A stretch of 64,000 nt of DNA from Plantago major (lineage: Eukaryota > Streptophyta > Magnoliopsida > Lamiales > Plantaginaceae). Below the pieces are notes generated by a model. That model was not told the origin of the DNA. It was given only the letters and a program-made list of their open reading frames with translations, and searched no databases. The translations under genes and the position numbers were made by a program. This document shows, piece by piece, positions 1 through 11,822 of this stretch. The DNA is taken from contig CM048841.1 in NCBI GenBank assembly GCA_026545765.1, positions 70,926,217 to 70,990,216 on the forward strand, given 5' to 3'. Numbering within the stretch: the stretch's first letter is position 1; every line of letters begins with the position of its first letter.

Positions 1-3000
1 GTCTTTGCTCGCTCTCGATCATTCCTTCTCTGTCTTGAATTCTCTTTGGGGTTGTTGCTTGAAGAACCACCACCTGGATAGACTTGGTATTTCAGAGGGT
101 GTTTTAGTGCTAGTGGCTTTGACTATGGGCTCGATTAGGCTTTCAATTTTCCTTTTTACGTGAAGAGGAGCTTCATCTTCATCAGTTCCTCATCATCATC
201 AAGATTAGATCTTGTGAGAGTTTCTGACCTTCTTCATTGCCGTGGACTTGATTTGACCTTCTTCTTCTTCTTCGTAAGATTCATCAATCCTCTAACTTGT
301 CTTCTCCTTGGAGCCTTGGTACTCCTTGGAGGTTTACTGCCATGGCCCTTGTTACCATTTTGGTTCCTTGGTGGGTTTCGAAGCGGCTACTATTTGCAAA
401 GCTTGGCTTGAGGAGGGTTCATTGATTACGAGTGGTGGCGGGAAGTTTTCTTCTTCCTTCTCGAGCACCAGCTCAGATTTCTTCTTGTTTTCTTCTCCTT
501 CTTCCCATTCCCCGACTTGAGGTCCAGATTTGTACATTCTTTCCCCCTTAGTCATTGTTGGCTGACTCAGTCTCATAAAGGAATCTGAGAGAGAGTCGAA
601 GTGCCCTTGTAAATAATTATAGGCAGTGACCAACTTCTGAAGTTCGGCTTTGAGCTCCTGATTTTGCTTGATAAGTCCATTGTCCTTATCAGTGAGCTCT
701 GCCAATGGGCCTAGGATGGCATCTGCTTTTCGGAAGTGTAACTTGCCTCTTGAAAAGCTTTTTCACTAAAGACGCATCATCGTCCTTATCATTCCAGATC
801 TTTCTGAGCAATGACTATGCTAGTGGTTCTCTGAGTGATGAGCTCAGTGAACTTCCTCATTTCAGAGGGGACGGAGGCAATTACTTCCTTGTTCTCTGAA
901 GACATCTCCTTTTTAAGTTGTGTCAGTACTTGACACCTGTTCATGTATTCATGGGAGTGGACGTTTGGCAGTTTGCTGAATATTGTAGGAGCAATCAGCT
1001 TCCTTTTCAAGTGAGAAACCGCTAAATGTTCATTGCGGTGTTCTGCCAAAGTCTTGTCTTCTTCATCATCTGAGTAATCAGCCCAGTGATCTTCATCCTC
1101 TTGGACATTTTCATCGATTGTATCGAGTCCAGCAACCATCTCAGAGATTGGTTTCTTTCCTTTCTGGGAGGAGGATGGTACTTCTTTTGAAGATGATGCA
1201 GCCTTAGCATCATGCTTGACTTCAGATACTTCTTCAGTATCGAGTTCTTTGGTGATTTCTTGCACAACATCCCGTAGCTCTTTAACCTCAGAGTAAGCAA
1301 TCATTTTTTCTAAGTATAGATCTTGTAGTTGATCAATCTTATCTCTGGATTTAGCTATTTGATATTCCAGTTGAAGATGGAGTTGTTGTTCTTCTTCCAA
1401 CAGTTGTCTGAGTTGAGCACTTCTGGTTTGAGTGTTTAAGATTTTCTGATTAGTTTCTTCAGAAAGCTCAACTACTTGTTCAGTAGTAACTGTGTGTTGG
1501 TTAGAAGATGGATGAGTAGATTTCTGAGGTGACGAAGACGGAGATTTCTGTGAAGTCTTCTCAGTTTGCTTTTCAGCAGCTGAGGCATTGTTTCTCTGTG
1601 AAATTCCTCCGGTCCCTGGTGCAGGGGCATCATCATCATCCTTTTTGTCATCATCCTTTTGGTGATGGTTAGTGGGAGGTTCATCAAAGTAATTTTCATT
1701 CATTTCTTCCTCCTCATCATCTTCAGATACAAGATTGATCACTTCCGGGATAGTGATCTTCTGCCCATTAACTTCTTCTTGTTCAGAAGGTATAAACTGC
1801 AGGTGCAGGGGCGGCTTGAATGCCATCGTAATCTTGTCGACCATCCGCCTGCTCAAAGGCATGTATCAAACTATGCCACTTCTTTGGAAAAGTCCTTATG
1901 TAGAGTAAGAATCATGGTATATTGTTCTGTAGGGAACATTGCTTAGACATATGTTTCCAGGACAAGAGCTCGTGCTCGTCTGATTGGTTGATCTGTGATT
2001 CTCAATATTTCAGAGAGATCAGAGCACCTTAACTTCTGCCATTTCTTGAAGCATTGAATATGCTTTGGCAGGGTGTGAGCTTTGAAGAAGTGAAGTAGGT
2101 CCCTTGTTTCTTTAATGGGAACCTGCTTTGCATCTGTTTGAGCCTGAAGAAGGAGTTTTGAGTGAGTTTCAAAACTTTTGTAGATATCTGAGTATAAGTG
2201 TAGTTTTAGTTTCTGAGTTACCTGAGTATGAACATCAGGCTCAGATACTTGTTCTACTGAGACAATTGGTGTCTCGGATATCTTGTTGTGAGGTGGAGAC
2301 TTTGAAGTCTGGTTCTCAGCAACCTTTCTTTCTTGATCCTGAGAGAAATACAATACTTAGGAAATAGTTTGAAAGAATCTATGCATAAATATGCTTTTAA
2401 TGAATTCTGATTTGTGCTACTTACTTCCTCAAAAGGAAGCTCAGATTCATTTTTCTCATAAATTTGTGCAGTTTCTGGTGTTCTTTCGAGTTATGTTGCC
2501 TTGGGGGCTTCATCAATTTCCATTGATGCAGGGGATGTCGCAACTTTATCCCCTTGCATTTCTACTTCTGAAATAGCCTGTAAGTAGAAAGTATTGAATA
2601 TTAGAAGAGATAAAAGATAACCCAAGATGAAGAATACTTGTCACTTGATTGTCATATACCTTCAAGTTTGAAGGCTCAGTGATGTGTTCTTCAGAAACCT
2701 TGTTGGTTTCTGGGTTTGTCTCTGGCATTTTTGCCTTATCTTCTTCCATCTCAGTTGGAGCCTGTTAGAAACATTTAACATGAATGAGCACATAAACATT
2801 TTTACTGAAAAATTAGTTCTCTTTAAGAATCATTTACCTGTGGCACAGGCTCAGATTTCTCAAGAGTTGAGGTTGAAGGGACCTCTTTTTCAGTATCTGA
2901 GGCAAGCTTCTCAGCTTCCTCTTGTTTCTGCGTTTCTAACTCAGCCTGTAACAAAGAAATTCTTATGAGGAAACAAGATTTATAAGTATAAAATTTTTCA

Positions 3001-5041
3001 CAAGTGTTAGAACTTAGGATCCCGGATTGGTACTTGGAACTAGATCAATCAGACAATGTTGTACAACAATGTCTACAGTAAACAGATAGCAGCGGATGAA
3101 TAATAAAACTTCTATTACCATGCCAATATATAGAAAAATATATTGGCAGCGCCTTAGGCAAAATATCTACTGACAGGAAAAGTAGATCTAATCAACTAGG
3201 TTTAATACAATCACAATCGATTGATTAAACACCCAAAACTAGCCCTAGAAGAACCAACAGTAAAAGCTATTCTAGGTCGATGTTTGAAAGAGTTATTCCA
3301 ACAATGAATACTCTTAGACAAACTCTAAAGCTAGCAGAAAACAAGAAGCCTAAACTCTTTTAATAAAATCTCGATTGATCATCAAGAAAGGCTCGACCTT
3401 GCTTTGCTGAATCCTTGCATATATATACTTGAGATATCGACCTCTTCCATCTATGTCGAAAGGCAATAGGATCTCAGCAAAGGAAATTTTCCTTTTACTT
3501 GTTTTCTTCAATATGCGCATAGAAGGAAATCCCCATATATCGATTCTTCATAAGATATATTCCTTCTTGCTTTCACCACAAGCTGTTCTTTTTCCTTAAA
3601 TCATCTCTTGTTCGATTTGTCAATACTTCCAGTCCAAGTTTCCTGTCCAATGTGCTTTGTCTTCGATGTCTACTGCAATGCTATACCTTCAATGTTATGT
3701 CAGCATTGAATTCTATCCTATCACAATGTTATACAACATTGGTAATCCTGCAGCTTCACAAACAACAACAAACACAAACTTGGAACTGATTATTGAAAGA
3801 CAAGATTATCAAAATATAAGAGCATAATGCACTTTCAACAAGGTAAGAGTTAAACCAGTCATTTACCTGAGCAGTTTCAGGCTGATTGGTCTCTGGAACT
3901 TGTGACCTTTCTATACATTGGTCGTCTTGTCCCAGTGCAGTTTCTTTGTTTGAAGTTTCTGGTACTTCACACCTTTCCTGAGTATGCAACTCGATTGCCT
4001 CCCCGTTGATCATTACGAGTAGATGTCTCGGTTTGATCCCTCTCATTGAGTTAGGGAACTGCTCATTTACTGATTTTCTTCAAAGATATCTTGTATTCGG
4101 TAATTGAAATGGAGTTCATTTACCATTTCATCAACCACTTGTGGTATTGTGGTTGTTGTGTTTGTGGTTGTTGTGGTTGTGGAAGCGTAAGATTGATCGA
4201 GAATGTTCTTCCAGCTTTTTAGATGTGGCATTTCCATCAAGATTCGCAAAGACTAAAATACCCCTCATCAGGGCTTTTTGAAGTTGTGCAAGAGAGACAT
4301 TCCCTGATGATGTGTTTGCACCAACAACCTTTGCTATAGTTTCAGCAACCTATGGTGTAGGTTCTTCTTCAGATACCTTATCACCAGTTACTTTTTCAGT
4401 ATCCTTAGCCCTCTTTGTTCTTTCTAGGACTTGAGAGATGACTAGTTCATCATCTTCATCGTCAGAGCTCTCATCAGCATTGGGAACTGATTGGTCCTTT
4501 ATTCCTGCGGTTTCTGCAAATGGGGCTTGGTGCTTTTCACCACTCTTGGCAGCATTTATGAGTTCATCTGCCATTATCAGTTCATCGGCAATGCCTGCAG
4601 ATATCTGAGAATTGACAACCTCTTTGGGTGTGTCTTCTGATTTGCCAGCAGACTTCTTTCTTGAAGTTCTGGGCTTCTTGGTCGCAACCTTTTCTTCAGA
4701 TATCTTTTCAGACTTTCGCTTCTTAGGACCTTTCTGAGACCCAGTAACCTTTTTCATCAGATTTGTATACTCATAGTTGTAGAGTAGGTTACTGTTGGCT
4801 ATTTCAGCCGTCTCTCTGAGCTCAATGCCAAGCTTTTCCAGCAAGTAGCATATCTTCAGACCATAACCTACTGTGGCCTTTGGCTCAGCTAGTCCTTTGA
4901 CAATCTTAGGCTCGAAGTCCAATGGTCAGGATTAAAAACTCCTACCAGTCGATTGTTTACAATAACCAACTCTGGTGCTTGCTTTTCAGCAGTACCAGTG
5001 GAGGATTGGGATTTCTGTGTTGAAGTGTTCTTGGAGGCCAT
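1..5041 (-). pseudogene. Intron-containing accessory (env-position) gene of element A, decayed and partial
   Basis: Start ATG is at 5039-5041, about 190 bp below a TATA box. The first part encodes a basic protein like the matching gene in element B, but lacks a large N-terminal block. It is closed by a TAG near 4350. The middle consists of short phase-0 exons with GT-AG borders: exon a ends at 3867, b 2838-2945, c 2660-2761, d 2425-2577, e 2222-2338, f from 2143 down. Introns are 76-86 nt, except the first, which holds a solo LTR. Exons b-e encode acidic Glu/Pro/Val-rich segments, most ending in Gln or Lys. Exon f continues into an acidic, Lys-rich coiled-coil region (1862-789, then 705-352). 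Stops at 1943 and 1876 break it. No signal peptide or membrane segment is visible, so 'env-like' describes position only. Confidence 0.7.
3005..3837. repeat. Solo LTR inside an intron of element A
   Basis: An 833-bp block begins TGTTAGAACT and ends CACTTTCA. It is flanked by the perfect 5-bp duplication ACAAG (3000-3004 and 3838-3842). It is absent from the matching intron of element B, which is only 78 nt. No coding region is attached, so this is the LTR left after recombination between the two LTRs of another retrotransposon. It lies inside intron 1 of the accessory gene and leaves both splice sites intact. Its family was not identified. Confidence 0.85.
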
Positions 5042-5229
5042 CTCTTTATATAGTGTAGGGATTTGAAATTGGTGTTTGAAAGAGATTTGATTCAGTGATT
5101 CTTTTCAGAAAAACTTAATCTTGATTTGCAGAGATTGTAGAGGGTTTGCAGAGAATCAAGAGAAGGATTTGCTATTTTTGTGCAAGATGAATTTTCGGAT
5201 TAGGCAAAAGTGATTTCATTTGCCAAAAT

Positions 5230-5242
5230 CCTATATATATAG
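5230..5242 (-). promoter_or_regulatory. Putative internal TATA box of the accessory gene, element A
   Basis: On the minus strand the sequence reads CTATATATATAGGAT, about 190 bp before the accessory ATG at 5041. The same box with the same flanking word sits about 205 bp before the accessory ATG in element B. Its position between pol and the accessory gene suggests a separate transcript. Confidence 0.5.
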
Positions 5243-5744
5243 CAGTTGAATCCCAACAGACAAATACATACAAATTGATTTTGTGTGTACGTATCTGTGA
5301 TTTGCAAACAGGCGTGAGCAAAAGCTAGTTCGGCATTAAATGCTTAGTGGGCCATGTCTGAATTTCAACAGTCCACTATTTACTGTGAATTAATTTCCAC
5401 CGTACAGATCAATCGCTTAACTTCATCGAGGGTCACCATTGCTTCTTCAGCAATGATCACAATCAGCAAGTGTAATTGTGCCCATTTAATGAGTTTTGGC
5501 GACTTGCTATCTGAATCACAATTCTGTATGACCAAGGACACTGTTCGCATCTGAATCTGTCTTATACTTAGGATTTTTCCAAGTTTTTCATCAAGATAGA
5601 AATAATGCGAGTTTCAAGAGAGTAGTTGACTGCAGATAGTTATACTATTCTCTTTTGTGTTCCCCGTTTATAGAGTGATTCAGATATCTGAGTTCCCGTC
5701 TCAGAGATCTTAAGCTATCTTTTTGCTCTTTAGCCTTTTTGACT

Positions 5745-5854
5745 TCTGGATACCCGTTCCAGATTTCTCTTTTCTCTTTTCTGGATACCCGTTCCAGATA
5801 CCTCTTCTCTGGTTGCCCGTTCCAGATACCTCTTCTCTGGATGCCCGTTCCAGA
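5745..5854 (-). other. Four 19-bp hairpins after pol, element A
   Basis: Four copies of TCTGGATACCCGTTCCAGA or close variants lie at 5745-5763, 5780-5798, 5808-5826 and 5836-5854. The last three are spaced at 28 bp. Each has TCTGG pairing with CCAGA around a loop of about 9 nt. The block begins 14 nt after the pol stop (5868-5870 on the minus strand). Element B has three hairpins of different sequence at the same place. Confidence 0.8.
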
Positions 5855-5867
5855 TACCTGAACTCTT

Positions 5868-8800
5868 TCAGTTCATTGGTAGTTCCATTAGTCCAAGACT
5901 ATGTCTTAAGGCTAAGAATCTACTTTCTTGTAGTGGCTTAGTGAAGATATCTGCAAGTTGGTCTTCAGAGCCAATCTTGAGTATCTCTATATTGCCCTTT
6001 TCAACATGGTCTCTGATGAAGTGATGTCTAACATCAATGTGCTTTGTTCTGGCATGAAATTTAGGATTACGTAATGTAATAGCACTTGTGTTGTCACAGA
6101 AATGGGAGTTTTCTTCATCGAGTCCATAGTCTTTAAGTTGTTGTTGTATCCACGAATTTGTGTTGCGCAACAACCTGACAATATATATTCACCTGTGGTA
6201 GAAGTTGCAATTGAGTTTTGCTTCTTGCTAAACCATGAGATAAGTCTAGTACCCGTAAACCCAAGTTCACGAGGTGCTTTTCATATCAGCGATGATCCAA
6301 AGATAATCGGCGTCGAGTACCAAATTAAACTCAATCCACTTTCTTTAGGATACCACAATCATACATCTCTGTACCTTTACATACCTTAATATTTTCATAG
6401 CAATGTTGTAGTGTGTTTGCATTGGATTTGTCTCAAATCTACATACTCCAACGGCATATTGAATATCGTGTCTACTTGCAGTGAGGTAAAGTAGTGAACC
6501 TATCAATTTCCTATACTTATGTTCTTCAACACTTTTATCTGATTCAGTATAGGTCATTTTGGTTCCAATGCTCATAGGTATCTTAGCATTCTTTTCAGAA
6601 GGCTTAAGATTGAATTTTGTGAGCATATCTTTTGCATACTTTGTTTGACTAATGAATATTCCATCATTGAGTTGCTTGACTTGCAATCCTAGGAAATAAT
6701 TCATTTCTCCCATCATGCTCATCTCAAACTTGCTTTTCATGAGATTTGCAAAGTCATTACAAAGTTGCTTGTCCTTAGATCCAAATATGATGTCATCAAC
6801 ATATACTTGAACTAAGAGTAGTTTCCCATCATGATTTAAGGTAAATAAAGTTTTATCAACTTCACCTTTCTTGAAACCACTTTCCAGAAGGTATTTGGCC
6901 AAAGTGTCATACCATGCTCTTGGAGCCTATTTCAGTCCATACAGAGCTTTCTGTAGTTTATAGACCATTCTACTTTCTGAGGAAACTTCAAAGCCAGGTG
7001 GTTGCTCAACATAAACTTCTTCTGCAAGTTCACCGTTTAAGAATGCACTTTTGACATCCATCTGATAAACTTTGAAATCTTTATGAGCTGCAAAGGCTAG
7101 AAAGAGTCTTATTGCATCCAATCTGGCAACTGGTGCATATGACTCGTCAAAATCTAAGCCTTCAGTCTGAGTAAATCCCTTGGCAACCAATCTTGCTTTG
7201 TTTCTGGTTATTTCACCAGATTCATTCATCTTGTTTCTGAAAACCCATTTAGTTCCAATCACAGATATTCCTTCTATAAATGGAACTAGTTTCCAGACTT
7301 TGTTTCTCTCAAATTGATCCAACTCTTCTTGCATTGCAGAGATCCAGTCTTGGTCTCCTAATGCTTCTTCTATATTTTTAGGTTCAATATTCGAGATGAA
7401 ACATCCAAAGAGAGAGTTAGCAGTTTCAGCTATTGCTCTCCTAGTCCTAACACCCTGATTAATTGGTCCAATTATATCCTTTGTAGGATGATCTTTGATC
7501 CATCTCATCATAGGTTTAGTGCTAGTAGGATCAATATCCAAGTGATCTGAATGTGAATCACTAAGATTTTGATTTGATACCTTTTCAGTATCTGAGATAT
7601 CTGACATATGGGAAATGTCATTGATATCTGACACTTTTTCAGTGTTAGAGATATCTGAAACATGCATTTCAAAGATTCTTATTTTCAGATACCTCTTCAT
7701 GATGAAGGTTCTCAGTAACCTGTTCCATTTCTGGAAAACTCATAGGAAATTCCTCATCATGTTTGTGAGTCATCTTGTTGTTACTAGGCTTTTCAAGCTT
7801 TTCTATGTCAGAGTCATCCTCACTTTCCATAATGATGTTTTTCCTTTCTGAGGATTCTTCTTTAGAATCCCTCAATAATAATTCTTTGAACCTTTCTGAG
7901 AGTTCATCAATAGGAGGTGTTTTCTTACTTCCTTCATAGAATACAACATGAACTGATTCTTCAATTTTCTTTGTTCTTTTGTTGTAAACTCATGAAGCTT
8001 TCTTTGTTTGTGGAATAGCCAAGAAAAACACCTTCATCTGCCTTTGGTTGAAATGTTCTCAGATAGTCTTTCCCATTGTTTAGAACAAAACATCTACAAC
8101 CAAATACTCTCAGATGTTTGATATTAGGGGTCTACCAACCAAGATTTCATAGGGGGTCTTGTCATGGTGTTAGTTTACAGCTTCAACCCAATAAATTTCA
8201 CTTATTTCAGTGTCAGCTAGCATTGTCCTTGCAGCTTCTTTAAGGGTTCTGTTTTTCCTTTCTGCAACACCATTTTGTTGAGGTGTTCTTACAGAGGAAA
8301 GTTGGTGTTGTACACCTTTGCAGGTACAAAACTCCTTTATGTACTGGTTGACAAACTCAGTACCATGGTCATTACGATTGCAGATACCTTGTCATTTTTC
8401 ATGACTTCAAGCTTTTTCAGCATGTTTGGTATCTCCACCCTGGCATCAGATTTGTGTTTCAGAAAGACAACCTAAGTGAATCTTGAGAAGTCATCTACAA
8501 CAACCAGACCATACTTCTTTCCTGCATAACTAGTTACAGATGATTCAAATAGATCCATGTGTAAAAGTTGCAGTGGTCTAACACTAGAGTGTCTGATTTT
8601 GGACTTGAAAGAGATCTTAGATTGTTTCCCAATCTGACAGGCAGAACAGATACCATCCTTTCTAAAAGATGTTCTGGGAAGACCAACCACTAACTCTTTC
8701 TTGGAAAGTCTATTCAGAGTTTTGAAGTTCAAGTGACTCATTCTTTTGTGCCATAACCAGTGCTCTTCTGTGTGACCAGATTGACTCACCATGAGACATT

Positions 8801-9929
8801 CTTCAGTTGTGGCAGATGCCCAATCGGCAACATATAGAATGCCTTTCCGCCGACCAACTAAGACTGTCTGCTTTGACTCATTGTCAATTAGTTTGCAGTA
8901 TTTAGCTTTGAATTTTATAGTAAAACCCTTGTCTGCAAACTGGCTCATGCTAAATAGATTATATTTCAAATCCTTAACATGTAATACGTCAGTGATTGTT
9001 AAAGTCCCCAATTTGACGTTGCCAAATCCCAGAGAGGGATTTAATTCTCCTCCAAATCGATATCCGGTCTGTGTTGCAAGCTTTGTAATCAACCAGATTT
9101 GCTTTGTCTCCTGTCATGTGCTTTCCGCATCCACTATCAAATAGCCATTGTGCTTTAGTCCAGGAAGCATTCTGCACACAACAGGAAACAGGAGATTAGG
9201 TTCTCATATCTTTGATGGAACCGTCAGAATCAAAAGTTCTTCCAGTAGGAATCCATTTTTGAATGAATTTCTTTGAAATATGCTGTTGTCGGCGACAGAA
9301 CGTAAGGAGGAATTCTATTTGAATGAATGTTCTCATTAGTAAGAATTATTTTCTTCCTTGGTGTGTTCCTTGGTGCTCCATATGATGCTTTCAGATACCT
9401 GTCAGGTTTCTGAGTTTGCTTTTCAGCAAACTTAGCCTTCCTTGCCAGATTTCTTCTAGCCCTGGCATTGATTTTCGATGGCTTGATTTAACTTCCACTT
9501 CGATAATTGCTTGAGCAATTCTAGCTTTCACCATCGTTCTTGCTCTTGCTTGTACTCATGAGCAAGTTGTTTTCCGATGCCTTTGTAGCAATACTGCTTT
9601 GAGCACTTGAAGCTATCTGAGATCTTTTCTCGTGACTTTGCTAGTCTCTGGTTGATCCAATTTCTTTCCAGAAAAAGTGACATGGGAGAATTGGCCAGCT
9701 CCTGCAATTCTACCTTTTTGAGAGACATAGCACTGTGGGTGTTTACACTTTTCAGTGTTGTGTTTCTTTTCAGAGACGTACCCAACAGTTTTGTTTTTGA
9801 CTTGTTTTTCCCACAAAGGTTTAGTCGCAACTGCCTTTCCTTTGTCAACAATCTTTGTCTTTTCACCGATACTATAGATTGCATGGGAACTGTCTTGCTG
9901 AGTACTTACAAATGTTCTTTTCTCCTTAC
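5868..9929 (-). pseudogene. Element A pol: protease, integrase, reverse transcriptase, RNase H (broken)
   Basis: Protease motif DSGCGKHMTG is near 9140. The integrase zinc region (WLWHKRMSH, then CSACQ) and first catalytic Asp (HMDLFE) lie in 9092-8472. The rest of integrase (about 8470-7900) is shredded by frameshifts and stops and is shorter than in B. Reverse transcriptase is open from 7700 to 6345 except for one TAG at 6927 (a CAG in element B), with [12 protein letters not shown] and the catalytic YVDD present. RNase H resumes at 6173-5868 in a new frame and contains the DIFTKPL end typical of copia pol. The linker before the reverse transcriptase is rich in repeated Ser/Asp/Thr-Glu-Lys-Val-Ser words. 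As gag and pol are in different frames here, the original expression strategy cannot be read. Confidence 0.85.
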
Positions 9930-11705
9930 TCTTATTCAGAGTGATAGAACAATCATTCGTGTATTCATTTCAAGTCCTTTCTTTTCTGAAGGATCTCTTA
10001 AGTAAGATTGTACTTCAGTAAGAGTGTCACTAGCTTTGGCATAAGATTGAAAAGATAATTCTTTCTTCTTGAGTTCCTTGTTCTCAGAAAGAAGATCTTC
10101 ATAATTCTTTCGTAACTCAGCCATTGCTTCTTCATGTGACTTTTCAGTCTCAGATATCTGAGCTTTGAGAAATGCATTTTCAGCATCCTTTCTCTCAGAT
10201 ATTTTAACTAATTGAGAATTTTCCTTTGCAAGAGAATTCTTTTCTTCTTCAAGGTTTTCGACTCTAGCTCAGATCATTAGAAATTCTCTTTCATAGATGT
10301 CAAGTTCTTTCCTGAGATTTTCTAGATTTTTTATTTCCTCTTCATCACTTTCATAAGTGTAGCAAGAAGTATGTGTTACCTCATCAGCCATAAGACAGTT
10401 TTCTATGTTGGAGATGTCCGTCCAATTTCAAAGAACTCCACATTTCATTTTTCTTGAGGCCGAAGTCGATTATATCATGAGTAACTCCACATAATTCTGG
10501 TGATGGTAAGGTTGAGTCATCTGAATTGTCATCTTCAGAATCTGTCTCAACGTCTAGAGCATCCAGTTGAATTTGGATTTTCTTTCTTTCTTCAGTTAAC
10601 AAAGCTTTCTGGCTTCTTCTGAAGATTCTTCTATCTTTCTTGTCGCCTGTCCTTAGTTTGTTGAGGGCAGGACAATCCTTCTTGAAGTGGCCAGGTTTCT
10701 GACAATAGCAAGCGATATCGCTTCCAATTTCGCTTCCTCAAGACATGACGCTTTACGAAATGGCTTGTTCAATGAGCTTTGCATATTTTTGTACTGGTGA
10801 TAGTTTGAGCCTAGATGCTTTTTCAGCTTCTCTTTGGCTTTTCTTCTCTCAATTTCTCGACTGACAAATTTGCTCATTTGCTTTGCAGCAAGAGCATCCT
10901 CAGTCTCCTCCTTGCTTTTCTTCTTTTCAGAAGTTCCTTGAGTAACTAGAGCAACATTCTGCAACTTTTCAGTTGTTTGTTCTCTCTGAGTTGTCTCATA
11001 GTCAACAGTAGCAAGATGAGAGAAAAGTTCCACTGGAGTGATATTTGGCATACCTTGGTTAAAATAAAAGAATTTAGTATGCTCCCAGTTGTGGTTAAGA
11101 CTTCTGACAATAGTCTTAATCTTCTCAGACTGAGAGTATCTATTGCTTTCCCCAAGTGCTGCCATATCACTCATGAGAGTGGTAAACCTGAAATCAAGTT
11201 CTTCCAGAGTTTCAGTGGGACCTTGTTTGAAGTTTTGGAACTTCAATTTAAGAACTTCGAACTTATTTTCCTTGGTTTTCTCAGTTCCGGCACAGATTTC
11301 TTCAATCAATTGCCAGGCAATTTTCGCCATTTTAGCACCCCACAGTTTACACTGTATGTGCTCAGGTGTTGATCTGATGATGCTGTTACGAGCTTGAGCA
11401 TCCAATCTGTGTCTCTTGGCATCTTCAGATGTCCAGAGCTCTCTTGGCTTGTCTTCATGCATAATGCTTCCACGAGCAACACGACCACTATCACTAGCAG
11501 CCGCATCCTCGCTTCCATCTTCCTTGTCTGAGGCTTTTCTTCCATCAGACACCTCAGTAACTTGTTTGAGTTGTCTGATATTGATAGGCCCTTCATTGAT
11601 GACATAGATCATCTCGTCACTAATGGCCTCCAGATGGAGCATCATGTTGTTCTTCCATATCTCGTAGTTTTCTGGCCTCATAACGGGTGCATCACTCAGA
11701 GACAT
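9930..11705 (-). pseudogene. Element A gag (frameshifted)
   Basis: The start is taken at ATG 11703-11705 (MSLSDAP), matching the start in B; an upstream in-frame ATG adds only seven residues. The first 351 residues are open (11705-10653) and contain the capsid-like region (MMLHLEAISDEMIYVINEGP, WQLIEEICAGTEKTKENKF), typical of copia Gag. The zinc knuckle (CQKPGHFKKDCP) is present near 10700 but in another reading frame, so a single-base frameshift precedes it. The C-terminal part (10602-9936) encodes an acidic linker and a Lys/Glu-rich coiled-coil, also in pieces. Gag packages the element RNA; this copy would be truncated before the knuckle. Confidence 0.82.
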
Positions 11706-11808
11706 ACCTGCACATTTACAACACAAATTATATAGTCCTCAGAAAGGGACAAAGTTCCTTCAGCTATATGGGGATCTAGGTTCAGTGCAGAAGGCTTGTG
11801 AACCTCCT

Positions 11809-11820
11809 GCTCTGATACCA
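11809..11820 (-). other. Primer-binding site, initiator Met-tRNA type (element A)
   Basis: The minus strand reads TGGTATCAGAGC two bases inside the 5' LTR. This is the complement of the 3' end of plant initiator Met-tRNA, the usual primer of Ty1/copia elements. An identical site lies in element B. Confidence 0.9.
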
Positions 11821-11822
11821 CT

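Noticed and set aside
1-5041. Calling the accessory gene a true envelope gene
   Set aside because: No signal peptide, transmembrane segment or glycoprotein-like Cys pattern is visible in either copy; only its position after pol recalls env.
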